Part shown: positions 22,210 through 35,166 of the stretch, piece by piece | How positions within the stretch are numbered: the first letter of the stretch is position 1 | Layout: the number at the start of each line of letters is the position of its first letter | Source: Symsagittifera roscoffensis | Taxonomy: Eukaryota; Xenacoelomorpha; Acoela; Convolutidae | Assembly: GCF_963678635.1 (NCBI RefSeq) | Contig: NW_026971428.1 | Span: 18,834 to 82,833 of the forward strand | Length of the DNA stretch: 64,000 bases | Direction: 5' to 3' | Notes under the pieces: generated by a model | Told to the model about the DNA's origin: nothing | Databases searched by the model: none | The model's input: only the letters and a program-made list of their open reading frames with translations | Translations under genes and position numbers: made by a program

Positions 22210-23303
22210 CACTGACAAAAATGGTTTCGGATCGAATTAAATTGATTTTAAAACGATTTCAAATCGACCCAAATCGATTAACAATGTACATTTTACGAAC
22301 TTAAAGGGATTTTAAATCGATTTAAATCGATTTTTTTGAATTTTTTAAATCGATTTAAGTGTCTAAAAAATCGATTTAAATCGATTTGGATGGATTTTCC
22401 CACTCACTAAAATCCATCCGAAACTCACTTCAATCCATTTTAAATCGATTTAATTCGATCTTTTTGAAAATTTTAAATCGATTGAAGTGTCTAAAAAATC
22501 GATTTGAATCGATTTGGATGGATTTTAAGACCCACAAAAATCAATTTTTTTTTGCTAACAAGGTGAAAAAAACACCCTTTAAAAATTGTTGGATTTTTCA
22601 AATCTCGATTTTTAAATATAAACACTCGTGCCATATGTTATAAAATTCAATAAAATTATCCAAATAAATCAGATTTAAGCTCGAAAATAGGCAATGTAAT
22701 TATAGTAAATTATTGTAAATCCTATGTAACAAACAAGAAAAGGGTCAGAAAAAGTTAAAATTTGATCTCATTAATTTGCAATTAAATCACTGAAAATTTT
22801 GAAGATAAATCAGATTTCGGGCAAAATTTCGGATAAAACGTATCAAGAAAAAGATCATTGCAGATCAGTTTTTGAACTCAAAATATGCAAGAAAATTATA
22901 GAATTTTATCGATATTTTGGTCTTTTTGTTGGTTCTTTTTTATGCTACAATAAGCTATGGATGTAAATTGAAAAATGATAGGCAATAAAAAAATGCAATA
23001 AAAATTCGAAGCTGATAAATCTCGAAAAAAAATATCGATTTAAAACGATTTTAATCCGTTTTAATCCCCTTAAAAATAAAAACAAATTCAGACTGAAAAA
23101 AATGCATTTAAATTGATTTAAAATCGATTTCGATCAACTTTTTTAGCTGGGATTTAAGATCAATTTAAATTGATTTTAAATCAATCCAAATCAATCTTCA
23201 TCTTTTTTATTTAATCGTATTTTTTTTCATACTAAAATTGGTCTAAATTTAATCAACGTTCTTTTTTCATACTAAAATCGATCCTAATCCATTTTTGTCA
23301 GTG
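22210..23303. mobile_element. TIR element with CACTGACAAAAATGG ends
   Basis: Left end CACTGACAAAAATGG then GGATCGA (22210 on); right end is the inverted counterpart finishing at 23303, giving TIRs of about 25 bp with few mismatches. The interior is dominated by repeats of AAATCGATTTAAATCG-type motifs (about 22240-22520 and 23035-23290) and has no transposase, so it is non-autonomous. Both flanks carry GGCTGCCGATCCTAAAAA (22185-22202 and 23320-23337), suggesting insertion into a local GC-rich repeat. Confidence 0.65.
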
Positions 23304-23533
23304 CAGGAAGCCCTGGCCCGGCTGCCGATCCTAAAAATGAGGTCCGTGCCCGATCCCGGGCCCGGTTCCAACTATGACTTTAGTTCAACTATAAGGTTTT
23401 CCCGACAAAATGTGTTTTTAGTCGAACTCCGACACCTGGCCAATGAGATGTCACACGCCATGAGAAGAGCATCAAAGTATTCAGTAACAGCGTCAAAGTT
23501 GTTCTGGTACGATGGAATCTTGTTTTGTTTTAG
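23304..23533 (+). other. intron-like interval before EF-hand exon
   Basis: GC-rich patch (CGGGCCCGG near 23357) followed by sequence ending in a pyrimidine-rich TTGTTTTGTTTTAG acceptor at 23533. A short open frame (RHLANEMSHAMRRASKYS, about 23428-23480) could be an upstream exon but lacks clear splice support. Confidence 0.35.
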
Positions 23534-23866
23534 AGTCTGTGGCTTCGCGAGTGATTGGTGGGAGCAGAAACGGGAGCAGTGGAGGGGGAAGCGGTAGCTC
23601 AGATTATGATATTCTGAAGCAGCAGTTGAAGCTGGCTTTGAGTGAAATAAGTCGCCAGAAGCTGCGCAACATCCAAATTCATATGCGCAGAATTGCTAAC
23701 GTGGATTCGAGAGTGAAGTCGAGCGATCTGTGGGATTTATTCTTGGAGCATAATTTGTCAATCAGCAAGAAGACCTTCCAATTACTTCTAGACCACTTCT
23801 CCGATCCTTTCGGCATAGAGTACGAGTCTATTCTCAAACTCATGCGAAGCACACATGCTAAAACAG
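23534..23866 (+). CDS. host gene exon, EF-hand-like protein (upstream exon)
   Basis: 333-bp exon between acceptor TTTTAG (ends 23533) and donor ACAG|GTAAAT (23867). In the open frame (codons from 23536) it encodes a G/S-rich linker (GGSRNGSSGGGSGSS), then a helical region with SDYDILKQQLKLALSEIS, then DLWDLFLEHNLSISKKTFQ and LLDHFSDPFGIEYESILKL, which have the spacing of degenerate EF-hand helix-loop-helix units. It ends in phase 1, exactly what exon 39109-39344 needs. Normal amino-acid composition and lack of stops contrast with the surrounding transposon debris. Known: EF-hand proteins bind calcium or act as structural pairs. Inferred: a cellular gene of this class; orthology not determined. 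Exons before and after are not resolved. Confidence 0.65.
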
Positions 23867-23984
23867 GTAAATTTTTTGCTAAAAAACGATTTGTGCCACC
23901 AAGAAAACCTCGTATTCTTTCTGTGTATCCTTTCTGACCCGGGTCGAGGTTGTACTTTTATGATCAGACGGTCGCGACTAATTT

Positions 23985-24830
23985 TTTCTTTCCAGACTGT
24001 TGCGACCAAAAATTAGAAATTTTCAAACCACAACGACCCAAAGTTGGTTTTTCCAGACTTTGCGGACCGCGACAAAATATTCGCGACCGGCGCGACCGAA
24101 AGAAAGTCAAACGCGACCGACGCAACTAAAGTAATACTTAACGCGACCGGCGCAACCGAAGAAAAGTTGGTCGCAGCGGTCGAAAAATTAGTCGCGGGGC
24201 CAAAAAATTAGTCACGACGTTCAAAAATCTAGTCCCCGCGGCCAAAAATTAGTCGCAACGGTCAAAAAAATTAGTCACGGTGATCGAAAAGTTGGTCGCG
24301 GTTGTCGAAAATTTACATCCCGCGGTCAAAAAATTAGTCGCAGCGGTCGAAACTTTAGTTGCGACGGTCGAAAAGTTAGTCGCGGCGGTCAAAAATTAGT
24401 CGGGGTGGTCAAAAATTAGTCGGGTTGGTCGATAAATTAGTCGCGGCGGTCACAAATTAGTCGGGGTGGTCAAAAATTAGTCGGGGTGGTCGATAACTTA
24501 GTCGCGGCGTTCAAAAAATTAGACGCGGTTGTCGAATACTTAGACGCCGCGGTCGAAAAATTAGTCCCGGCGGTCAAAAAATTAATCGCGGCGACCGAAA
24601 AATTAGTCGCGGTGGTCAAAAAAATAGTCCCCGCGGTCGAAAAACTAGTCGCAGTGGTCTAAAAACTAATCGGGCTTGTCGAAAAATTAGTTGCGGTGGT
24701 CGATGAACTAGTCGCCGCGATCGAAAAGCTAGTCGCATTGGTCAAAAATATAGTTCCAGCGGTCGAAAAGCTGGTCGCGGCGCATGATCGGAAATAGTCA
24801 CTTCGCTCGAAAACTTAGTTGTAGCTCTAA
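23985..24830 (+). repeat. minisatellite, left arm of foldback
   Basis: About 35-40 imperfect copies of a 20-21-bp unit resembling AATTAGTCGCGGCGGTCGAA. GC-rich cores alternate with A-runs, and individual units vary mainly in the GGCGG core. Confidence 0.85.
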
Positions 24831-24950
24831 AATAACACTTGCTATTTGTCATTTCTTGTTTCTGTCTATTTGATTACTGTTTTTAAAGTTTTGGCAATTA
24901 ATTTTTCGACAAGCCCTCACTAATTTTCCTATCATGCCGCGACTAATTTT

Positions 24951-25327
24951 TGAGTTGGGATGAAGTTCTAACTCATAGAGTAATTTCAGTTATAGTACAC
25001 CGTCTGCTCGTCACGCTATCTTATTTTCGGCCGGATAGATTCGTGCAACTTCTTAGTCTAATACCGATCTTAATCTTACTCTTATATCTGTTAGTCTCAA
25101 TAGATCTAGAGTATACTGGTTTGTTACGAGTCGGTCTCTTGGAGAAAGCAACTAAGTTGTGAGTTAAATTCAAAATGCTCTGGTGCTGAAATTACAAGTA
25201 ATTTCAGCACTTACAAATAAGTGGGTTGTTAGTTTGATGGAGTGTGATTGGTTAGTCTTTAATATTTTAAAGGGATAAAATATCTAATTTATAACCAATA
25301 AAAATATAAAGTTTGGATCTGGTTCCA
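24951..25327 (-). repeat. 3' LTR of copy B
   Basis: Plus-strand start TGAGTTGGGATG, end CTGGTTCCA. Contains the family boxes (CATAGAGTAATTTCAG, CGTCACGCTATCTTA, TTCGGCCGGATAGATT, TTAGTCTCAATAGATC). It is followed by CCCATCC, which on the minus strand gives a short GGATGGG purine stretch before the LTR. Confidence 0.85.
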
Positions 25328-26986
25328 CCCATCCGTGGTTTACAGAGTTTTTGTTCTTTTGACTTCTTTCTGTAATGGAGGATGTATGATGATTGTTCGT
25401 ATTTCGCGAGCACAACTTCTATTCCGTTCTTGGAGGTGAAAGCTTCAGGAAGCTGGAATCACAGAGGTTGTTTCGTCCTTCAACGATGACTGAGACCGTC
25501 AACAAAATCAATCTGATTTCCAAATGGTTTGTTATGATCGCCTGTTTTTGACCGATGTGGAGAGTGGTGTTTCGATCTTGTTTGGGAATGGTGTGAAGCT
25601 CGAGTTTGGAGAGAATGCCTTGAAACTCGGATCTGTACGTATACTTGAACATCGAGTTGGTCATTGGTCTGTTTCAATGAAGTCCTTTGCTTGGGAGTCA
25701 AGTCATACTTCAAATCCTTTGAGTTGTGGTTGTGAGCGGCATATCGGTTGTGTTCAGCCATTCTGTGGATTGATTGTGATGAGGTCTTCTGTGTTTCATG
25801 ATGCTCGTCTTCGTGATTGTCTATGGTCTATATTACTGCATTGTATAACTTACATAAAAAAATGTTTAGTTAGTTCTTCTTTTGGTTATAATTTTTTATT
25901 AGTTTTTATCGCAAGAGCTTTTATTTTAGTTCAGTTATTTTAAAAGTGTTACTCAAAATTAAGGAGAGCGTCACAAAGCGTATGTTGTACGCGGTGGGTT
26001 AGGTCGGCTATTAAGCATGCTAAAGACGTCCTCTTCTGGTGGGTTAGGCCAGGAGTGAGGGCATGATTGCATGCTGGTTTTTTAAGGGGTCCTGTTTTGT
26101 GTTCACCTTTTATGTCATGTTTCTTACTGGTTTTATTCCTTTTGTTCTTTTGGTTGTGTCCTTTTCTTAAAAATCAAATTGTTTGGTTGTGTTTGTCTTT
26201 CGACGATTTGGTGTTTTATACTTTCTTTTTCAGACTTATTAAAAGTCTTCAAAAGAATAAACTATCGGGTTCTTTAAGCTGGTTTAATCCGGTTTGGGTA
26301 CCGTGGGTTTTCTTTTCTTAGTCATGCTGTTAGTTTGTGGTTTATGGTGATTAGTAAGCTGCATTGGTTAGTTGGGATTATTATATAATTCTTTTCCAAC
26401 CGGGTTAAAAGAAAGTTGGAAACTTGTTATTACTAGTTTGAGTTGTTATTAGTGAAAGTTAAAACTTGAAATCATTGTTTTAAACAAATTGTCGTGGGCG
26501 AGCTGTGCGAGTGTGGATAGAATTTGTGTGCAGCGAATTTGGTATTCAAAAGGTTAGTAGTGCTTGCATTTGTTTAGATTAACAAATGAAAAATTTAAAT
26601 TTACTGCTTTGTGAGGATTGAAATTTTTAAATTGATTTCATTATTTTTAGATTTACTACATTGGGGAAAAGAGTTTATAGATGAGTTTACTACTGTGGGG
26701 AAGAAATTTCACCGCATCATTTATTGTGGTTTGTTATTAAAAGTTTATAATTTTTAAAAGAGTTTGTAGTTTTATTTTTGTTTTCGGTTTGTAGATGATG
26801 GTGATCTAAAAACTAAAGAAAAACATTCAATAAAAACTGGTTATTTTGTTTTGAGTTTATTAGTGTTAAGTTATTTAATTCATACTTACCTAGTCATCGG
26901 GGAAGAAGCCATGAGGGGAGATAACGTGTATATATGCGGATGATATTTGCTAATATGCGGATGATATTTTTAGTTTCAAGCAGTGG
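25328..26986 (-). other. 3' region of copy B with conserved block
   Basis: About 1.66 kb without a credible intact ORF. The conserved block is at about 25940-26062: GGTGGGTTAGG occurs twice (about 25999 and 26038) around AAGCATGCT. A second shared segment with GGTTTGGGTACCGTGGG lies at about 26285-26310. Confidence 0.6.
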
Positions 26987-28668
26987 TCAATGCAATTGAA
27001 GTGATTTTGTTGTCTTTAGTTCTCCAGTGCCAATGGAAAATTCGTGATTGGTGTGCTGGATAAGGTTAAAAAGCTTGTTGTTATATTTAGTATTGTGAAT
27101 GAATTCTGATTTTGTGATTTCTACAGGTTGAATATATTCAAGCGGGACAATGAAGGGTCGGGACAATTCTTCTACATTGAAGGTCTTGGTGAGTGGACAA
27201 AATATATACATTTGGGTAATTGGGTCGTAGTTTCGGAGGATGCCTTGAAAATTAGTAATTTTAATGCAGTATATGAATTTTAGGAAAAATGATGATATGT
27301 ACTTAGAGTTCATAAAATGAAATCGATGGTGGGGTTGTCGTGATGGTGTGTGTAAGTTAAAGTGATTTTGAATGAATCTATAGTAAATGTAAGTATGCGT
27401 TTGTTTAGTTCTCAACTTGATGTCGTATGAACAGTGCAGATCTCGTTCTTTTGAAGTGAGGAAGTGGAAAGTTAGTGAAAAAATTTCAAATTTGTCGTAA
27501 AATGATTCATAAGCTTGGATGTCGATTATTGCTTCGGAAATGATGTGATCGAGTTTTTTATCCATTGAGCGTAGTGTAAAGATGTAGGGTGTTCGGATGG
27601 AAAATTTTTCGGTTAGTTGCGGGTTAGCGAACTTGTCGTCGTCGAGTAAATGATCTTGCTTAGGTCTGATGATATTGTGATCATAGTATTCGATGGAATA
27701 CTCGTTAGCTCGGGGTGTGGTGAAAATTTTTAATAGCTTTTTATATCTTGTATGTGTAAATTGTTGAGTTGTTAGTGCTGTGGTTAGTCTAACAGTCATT
27801 TTTACTTTTTTCTACTTCTTGAGGTGTGTTAATGAATGGTATACAAAGTGGGTTTGAGAAGTGATAAAATGATGTCCATTGGAGTGTGGGGATTAGTACA
27901 TGCTCATCGACATAGTGGGGTTGTTTAGTGTGAGGGTCGGAGTGACTAATTGTATACTGAGGAAAGAGGGGTAACGAAAATTGGAGAAATTCGAGAGTAT
28001 TAGTATGATCAGGGTGGTTTACATAATCGCAGGCTGTTCCGGGTTTGGAGGGAAACGGGTGGTTAGGAAATTTTCTTTTGATTGTTCTATATGCAAGGTT
28101 AGTAGTGGTTGATGATTGGGTTGATGTTGAGGATTGAGCTAAAGAAGGGGTATACTCTGAACAGGGTGTAGGAGTAGGTGGGTTTGATGATGTTATGGTT
28201 GACGATAATTGATGAATGGCTAGGATGTGAAGGTGTTGTACTTGTTGTTGTAGTGTTATTAGATTATTTAGTTCTTATGAGATTTGCGTGGTATCTGGGG
28301 AATTGTTGTTGGACCGTTCATTGGTAAAGGGGGAGTATGTCGGGGATACTTGGGAAACAACAGAGATAGTAGAGTGGGAGTCAGTTTGGGATTGGGAGTG
28401 GATGGGTTGAAAGGGGAGTTGAGAAATTGTTGATGTTGGTTTCTGAGTTTGCGAATTTGTCAGGAGTTTCTATATCTGAATTATTAAATTGAGAAATTGT
28501 ATGAAAACCTGTGATAACTGAGTTAGCGTCGTAATCCATGCCGGATGATGTGTTAATATGGGGTGATTCAGGTGGCGGGAAAGCAAAGGGTGGGATGATG
28601 GGAATTGGGTTTTGGAGGTTGGCTGGATGGGAAATTGAACGGTTAAGGGATCCAATTTGTCGGCTCAT
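26987..28668 (-). pseudogene. ORF4 accessory gene (copy B), unrecognised
   Basis: Starts with MSRQIGSLNRSISHP at 28668 directly after env. The N-terminal third is P/S/T/N-rich with SQFNNSDIETPDKF (about 28443-28500), a motif also in copy D (SQFNNSDIETPDEI). The C-terminal 270 codons (27799-26987) are an uninterrupted frame of normal composition, including FTHTRYKKLLKIF, YIFTLRSMDKKLDHIIS and FQGILRNYDPITQMYIFCPL. At least one break separates the two parts. Total about 560 codons. No zinc knuckle, protease or polymerase motif is seen. It may be a regulatory or structural accessory protein. Conservation of position and start in A, B and D argues that it was a real gene. Confidence 0.55.
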
Positions 28669-31600
28669 CGTGGGCTGAAAAAATGATTGTTTTGAGATTG
28701 AAAACTTGTGGTATGTGGTTGTTCGATTGTTTGTTCTTATGTATCATCATTTTGAGATTGTTGTGTTACTATGTGGTGAATTGGACTTTGTATATGATTT
28801 GGTTTTTTGTTTGCAATTTTTACGAGTGCTAAATTTCTAAAATTTCGTGGTACTAGTGATAATGGGTGATTACGACTTAGACTTGGTAATTGTGGTGCTG
28901 TGGGTAATGTGTTTGTGTGGTGTTGTGGTTCGTCATATGTGTTTGGTGTAGCTGATGTTTTTGTGTTGTATTCTTTTATTTGTGCATCTAAAAATATTTT
29001 TTTTTATTGATGTGGAAAATATTCCAAAAAGTCCTGCAAAAAGTATGCGTGCTACGCTTGCTTGTCTATTTACTTGTGTGTGTATTGCACATGGGTTATA
29101 GGTTCCTTTTATTAGAGAGAAAAGAAATCCAATAAAATTAAACATTGCGTATAATAAAGTCAATCTTTCTAGGATGTAATAAGGCCATCCTGGAAAGGAT
29201 AAAAGTTCGTTTTTTTTTAATTTACAAAACTAAAAATGTTGCTTGGTGATATGTCCTGTTGTCGGTATTTTTTGCCAATTAAATAATTGTAATCTTTAAT
29301 ATCTATAAAAAAATCCGCTGTAATCTTGTGCGCAAATATCTGAAAATCTTGCTGTTTCTGCAAGCTTACGTAAATTTTTATCTATTGATTGTCGTTGTAT
29401 TGTGTCCATTTTTGTAAGTATTTCTTGAAATTGTTGTGTACGTATGTTGTGTTGTAGGTCTGATTTTGAGTAGATGCCAATCGATTGTAAATCGATTTTT
29501 GCGGTGCGGGCAATAGCTCTAATACTTTCAGGTGAAAAATTTTATAGTGGTGGCTTGAGTGTTGGATATGGTGGAGTAGGTAGTATTTGTCTTCGTCGGG
29601 GTTTAACTGTACAACATTGTAAGTTCTTCTTGAAAGTGTATCATTTAATTTTACTTATTTTTTGGAGAATATTGGATTCTTTTATAAAATCGTTCATCTT
29701 CAAAAACGTATACCATAAAAAGTTTCGTTCATAGTTAAGGAAGTTTGATCTATTTCCGGATAAAAAATATCCTGCTTATGGTATTTTTAGAACTGCTAGT
29801 GCTAGTGATTGTAGAATTTGTGTTCTTTCAAGTTCACATAATTGATGTAGTGTTCCTAGTTTTGATAATGACATTTCTTGAAAAATTCAACTTATTGTGT
29901 AGTCTAAGTTCGTGTCTAAATGTATGTCATAATGAATTGCGCCAAATTGTGTGCTGTTCATAAGTGATAGTTCTTTTAATCGCGTACTTTCTGTGTCTTG
30001 TGGTTTTAGGTTTCCACCGGTTCTTCCTGCGTTCTTTTGAATTTTTACTGAAACGTTTGAATTTTCATCAGTGAATGAGCGAGTCGTGGCCATCGGGTGT
30101 ACGATTAAGTTTCCTCTTTTCATGTCGAAACCATTTTCGTATTCGACAAGAATTTCTGAAAATTGTGTTTTGTAAATTGGTTTGTTGTATTTGCATTCAA
30201 GTTCTGTTTCTGGGTAGGTTTGAAATCGTGACAATTTATTTTCTATATTGTGGATGTTTCTAAAGTTATGATATGTGCTTCTGAATGTAGGATTGATTCA
30301 ATAAAAGAACCTTGGTGAAATTTAATCACTCTAGCGTGTATTTTTGCTACTTGACAAATTGTACAGGTTTCCTCGGGAAACCAAACAATGGTTGCTTGTG
30401 TGCGTTTTCTAGGATCGCAGTATCCTTGGTCGTTTTTGCTAGGAAGTCTAATTCCTTGATAAAGAATTGTGTCTTCATTTAAGTCGCGTGTAATTGTACT
30501 TTTTCAAGTTGTATTTTCCAATCGAAAAACATTATTTCTTGGTAACTTTTATTTTTTGTGTCTGCTTTGCAATTTGAGGGATTACTTATTCCAAAGTGTG
30601 GTATTCATTTTTTATCATGAAGATCGTAAGTTAATCTTCCGTGTGCTCCATGGAAGGGCAATTTTGTATCTAGTCGTATGTGACCTTGGTGTTTTTCAAT
30701 TCTGCTTGATTTGCTAAGTCTGTTTCTGTTTGTGCCTATAATTGGTGTAAGCTTTAGTCGTTTCAACGTTTTTACAGTCATGAGGGCTGAGATGTAATAC
30801 TTTTTTGATGTTACTTTGGTAGAATGATTCGTGGTCTAGTCTATTTTTATTTCCGTTTGAAACTTGTGAACGATGTACTTTCTTTTCGGTAAATTTGTAT
30901 CATGTTGTAAATTTGGATCATGTTAGTGTTGTTGCTCGGACTTTTGAGTACAATGTAGCTAATACATTTGAGGTTTCTATAGCTTGTGGTTCGGATTACA
31001 TTGTGTTACTTGATTGATAGCATATTTATGTGGTGTTTTTTGTTCGTTTTCATCAAAATCGTAGTGTGTTACTAATAAATCCTGAGGTCCTGTGCGAGGA
31101 GAAGGATTTTGGTTTGGTTCGGAAAAAATGAGAAAAGGAGTTGTTGAAATGTGAATATCTTTAGATTAAACATGTGTACGATAATCCTGAGTATGGGTTA
31201 TAAAAAATTATGTATCCGTTTGTCTTTTTTGTATAAATGTCGTACTTATACATTATTTCTGTTGTTATAAATGGAGGAGGTAAAGATTGAGCTGTTACAT
31301 TAGGAGGGGCTAATGGAAATGGGGGTTGAACAATTTTATTTAGTCTTACTGTAAGTTCGAATTTTAGTGTGAGACAGCTTTTTTGTAGTATTTGTTATGT
31401 TATGTTATTCTATATCTGTGTGGATATCTTGTCGATATTGTAATCTATTTAGTGCCCACTTGTGTAGTCTGCTACTTTCTTGATTTTGACTAAATAATGG
31501 TGAGGATGCTACGAATGCTATTCCAATCTAATCGTAGGGGTATATTTTGAGATGATTGTTTTTGATATTGTGAATCAAGATTTGTAGGAAAATTTAGGGG

Positions 31601-32403
31601 AAAAAATGATAGAGATATTTGACTTAAAGAAGGTGTTGAAGGAAGGGAAAGTGTTTCTGGTAATGTTGACAGTGTTGTATCAGATGGGTCATTTGCTAAA
31701 TTTGGTTCACCTTGGGTATAGGTGTGCGTTACCCAATATGGAAGAAGTTCTTTGGTTGCTGGGGGATTAAAAGGGTTTTCTCTAAATTGTTCTGATGTGG
31801 GGGTTGAACCTAAGTAGTCTGATGAAATATTTGAAGTTTTTTGTTGTGAGGCAGTTGGAGGAGTATCTGGTAGTGTGCTACTAGAAAGGTCTAAGGGATT
31901 TGATGTTGGCGATTGAGGTATAATAAAAAGTACACTGGGAGTTTGAAAATTTCTGTTTCGTCTTGGATGTATAATTTGTCTATTTATTTCGAGTGTGTTT
32001 TGGTTTTGGCTTATGTGTCTTACTCTGTTAAAATCTTGTTGTAGATGTTGGTATGTGTTATATGTTGGTTCGTATTGTGGTTTGCTTATAGTTGCTTGGC
32101 GAACAACTGGTTCTAATGGTTCAGATAATCGTGCGTGTCTTTCTGCAAAAGTATATGGATTGTCTTGAAAAGAAATGCGTGTAGATGATTGGGGGTTTTG
32201 GATATTTGTGGGTGTTGTTGGGTTTTCTTGGGATGTTGTTGGTGGGGACTGGTGAGGGGGTTGTTGTTTAGCAATTTTGAAAAATTCTCAGAGTTGAAAT
32301 TTTATGATGAAAATCTATGTTTAATCCAATATTCTTCAATAAAAAGAAACAAAAGAATGGTTGCTAATGCGAATGTGATGGTTGACTTTTTTTACATTTA
32401 CAT
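28669..32403 (-). pseudogene. env-like glycoprotein gene (copy B), decayed
   Basis: Lies between integrase and ORF4, about 3.5-3.7 kb. The N-terminus (about 32395-32310) has a lysine-rich start then a hydrophobic TFALATILLFLFI segment, a good signal peptide, but both candidate ATGs are followed by TAA in this copy. A P/Q/N-rich segment follows. The middle part (about 30234-29887) has an ENGFDMKRGNLIVHPM segment, and nearby regions carry cysteines. Near the C-terminus is the hydrophobic MFNFIGFLFSLI segment and a second one, SVARILFAGLFGIFSTS (about 29000-29150), suitable as membrane segments. Envelope function is inferred from position, signal peptide and membrane segments. Many stops; not functional. 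Confidence 0.55.
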
Positions 32404-33377
32404 TTTGTCATTCTGAGTGATGTTAAAAATGTGAGAAAAATTACGAATAGTACAAAAACATCGGTTCTACTAAATAATTTGTGAAATATTTAAATAGTTA
32501 TTAAATTATCGTACCTGAGGAGGTTATCAAGAATTGTGAAAAGGGATATTTATACTTCGAATAGTGAATAGAAAATTTAAAAAAGGTTACAAAAACTACT
32601 GAAAAGAAATATCAAACTTTCTAAGATATCGGTTAAAATATTATAAAAAATTTGAGGAAATTTGAAAGTTTTATGAAAAGGTTTGAAAAGATTTGTTTAA
32701 ATTTGGTGACTGTGGTAGAAAGAAGCATTTAAGAAATGATTTGGTTTGTCGAATCTTTTTTAATTTTTGGGGCTAAATTCGAGTGTGGTCGAAAAATTTA
32801 TTGGTTTTTGACAAGTGGGTTGGGTATTGTCAAATGTTGTTGAGGGGTTATTTTGAGGTGTCGTGGAGATCTTCTTAGTTTTGTTTTTATTTATGGAATG
32901 ATTGGGGATGCCCAAGAAATATTTGTACTTTAGGCTAAATGTTCAGGTGCTTTTTGTTCTTTTGGCTAATTTAAAATTTTAGCTTGAAGGGTTTTTGAGC
33001 TCAAAGTTAAGAAAATATTGTTGATTTCTGTACTACTTGATAGGGGAGAGTTGTAATATTGAGATTGTATTTATTTTAGTTGTCATTTTGTAGCGGTTTG
33101 CTTATTTTTGACTTCAAGGTCTTGAAGTTATACGTATAGTTATGCTTGAAGGTGAATATGTGTCGGCTAATAAAGTCGTGATTCGGGATGATTTCTATTG
33201 GCTGATTTTGAACGTTGTGTTTTTCAGCCTGTTTTTTTTGAAAATGTGTATGTTCAACATAATTTTAAAAAAGATAAGGAAAAATGAAAGTGAAAGTTAT
33301 TTTTAATATTCAACATTCTTCAGTTTTTTAGATTGCGGAATGAAGGTTTTATAGTTTTTTCGTGGCTGACTTCTAAG

Positions 33378-34460
33378 TCATGATGTTTTTCTATGTTCAG
33401 ATATCTCTTTTTGGTCCTGTGGTAGAATTTTTTCTGTCATTTTCCTATTTTTTTTTCTTTCTGAGGTATTTTTTCTTTCTGGTCTAAAGCGTGAATTGTT
33501 TTGATTATTTATGTTTTGCCTTTGTAACATTTTTCTTGTTATTTTCTGATAAATTTCGTTGTGTTTTTCATCTCTATTTAAAATCCTTTCAGTGTGTGTA
33601 CCGGAAGTTAATTTTAAATTTTGTGTATGATGAAAGTGGTCTTCATCATGGGTATGTAGTGGTAAATTATAACCAATTGAATCTTTATTTGGTTGACAAT
33701 AGCCTTGGGTATTTTTATGGGCGTTTGCTGTAAACGTTATTGGTTTACGTGGTTTTTGGTTAAGTACCATTTCATATGGTGACGTTCCTAGTGTTGTTGT
33801 AATTTGCGTTGTTGTTATATGATAAGGGATATAACTTTACATCTGTTGAACATTCAGTGTATCGTGTATCATTTGCATTACTGATACATCTGTGATGTTC
33901 TTCTAGTGAACTGTTCATACCTTCAACTAATCCATTTGTCCAAGGTGCATGAGATGTACGTGGTTTATGCTTAGTTTTACATGAATGGCATAATGTGATT
34001 ATTTCGTTATTAATAAATTCAAGTGCCATTGTCTGTGACTAGGATTTCGGGTAATTCAAACTTAGCTATCCAATGTTCGTATAGCGTTGTATATGCATAG
34101 TAAGCATTACAATGGGGTACCGGGTTGAGTGCTACATAATGTGTAAATGCATCAAAAATGACCATTATATATGAGTTTCCTTCTGAGGATGGTGAAATTG
34201 GTCCTTTTGTGTCAAATGATACTCTGTGATAAAAATATAGACTTTGTCCTTTAAAATTTTGTTTTTCTGCGATTTGTTTTTGATTTGGATAGGGTTTATT
34301 TAATTGGCATATTATACAATCGTTGCATAATACTTCAACCCGAATTGGTGCATTGAAAATTTTGGAAAAAGTTAGAATATGTCTTTTTTGATCCTGAATG
34401 TCATTTAGTGTGAAGTATTGAATGCTATTAAAAGTAGACAAGGTACTTCAGAATCAGGTA
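33378..34460 (-). pseudogene. integrase (copy B)
   Basis: Zinc-binding region with CNDCIICQLNKP (about 34290-34330), then core segments SYIMVIFDAFTHYVALNPV (about 34120-34180, first Asp), ILVTDNGT (about 34020-34045, second Asp) and WTNGLVEGMNSSL (about 33895-33940, catalytic Glu). A frame change falls between TDNGT and EFINNE near 34022-34030. The C-terminal tail (33770-33378) is basic and ends in an RKTS-rich stretch. All three catalytic residues can be seen, but the frame is broken at least twice. Confidence 0.8.
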
Positions 34461-35166
34461 GGTGTTTGATATTCTAAATTATCTGTGTTTTCGTTTATAG
34501 TGTTTTGTTTCCTAAGATTGTGGTATCAGCTTTGGTTGGCTTAGTTTTGTATTTGTGCCATGATTTTAGCTGTCTGATGACGGGATCAAGGTTTTGGTAT
34601 TTTGTAATAATTATAGTGTGATTTTTCTGTTGTTGGTAGAAAAAATGTTTTTTACTTCTATTTTTGATAGGGGTATCGTGTCAAGTGGATCATGTAGATT
34701 AAAAACTTGATTTATTGTGTATTTTGTATCGTTTGGTAACGGTACTGATGAATTTATTGGTTCCGTTTTCTTTTTCTAATAAAGGAAATGGGCCTTTTTA
34801 ATGTAGTAGTTGTTTAATTTTTTGAGTTTTGTTTTTGATCCGAATTGAATATGGAATTGGCTTAATTGTGGATGTGCCCAATTAATCAACTTCATAAGGG
34901 TTATTTTGACAATCAAATTAGAGTGGAAAATGTTGTAGGTTGTTTGTTTGCGATTGTTTTATGTCAGTTTTTACTGCATATTTACATTCTAATCGTGGTG
35001 AAGTTTCATCTTTAGCGAGATAGAATTTTATATTTTGTGGTATTTCAACTGTTGTTTTTCTTGTTAGTAGTTCAGGTGGTGTATTTCTTCAAAGAGTGTC
35101 GGGTAGTGCAAGGTTTTTTTCTGCTGTCCATACTATGTGTAAGTTTCGAATTTTCATTAAAATTAG

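Noticed and set aside
20215-23375. A single 3.2-kb element bounded by inverted CGGAACCGGGCC-type patches
   Set aside because: The match is short and GC-rich, and it would enclose two other well-bounded elements; evidence is too weak.
23295-23597. 100-codon frame overlapping the EF-hand exon start
   Set aside because: Different frame from the exon, crosses the acceptor and begins in a GC-rich repeat.
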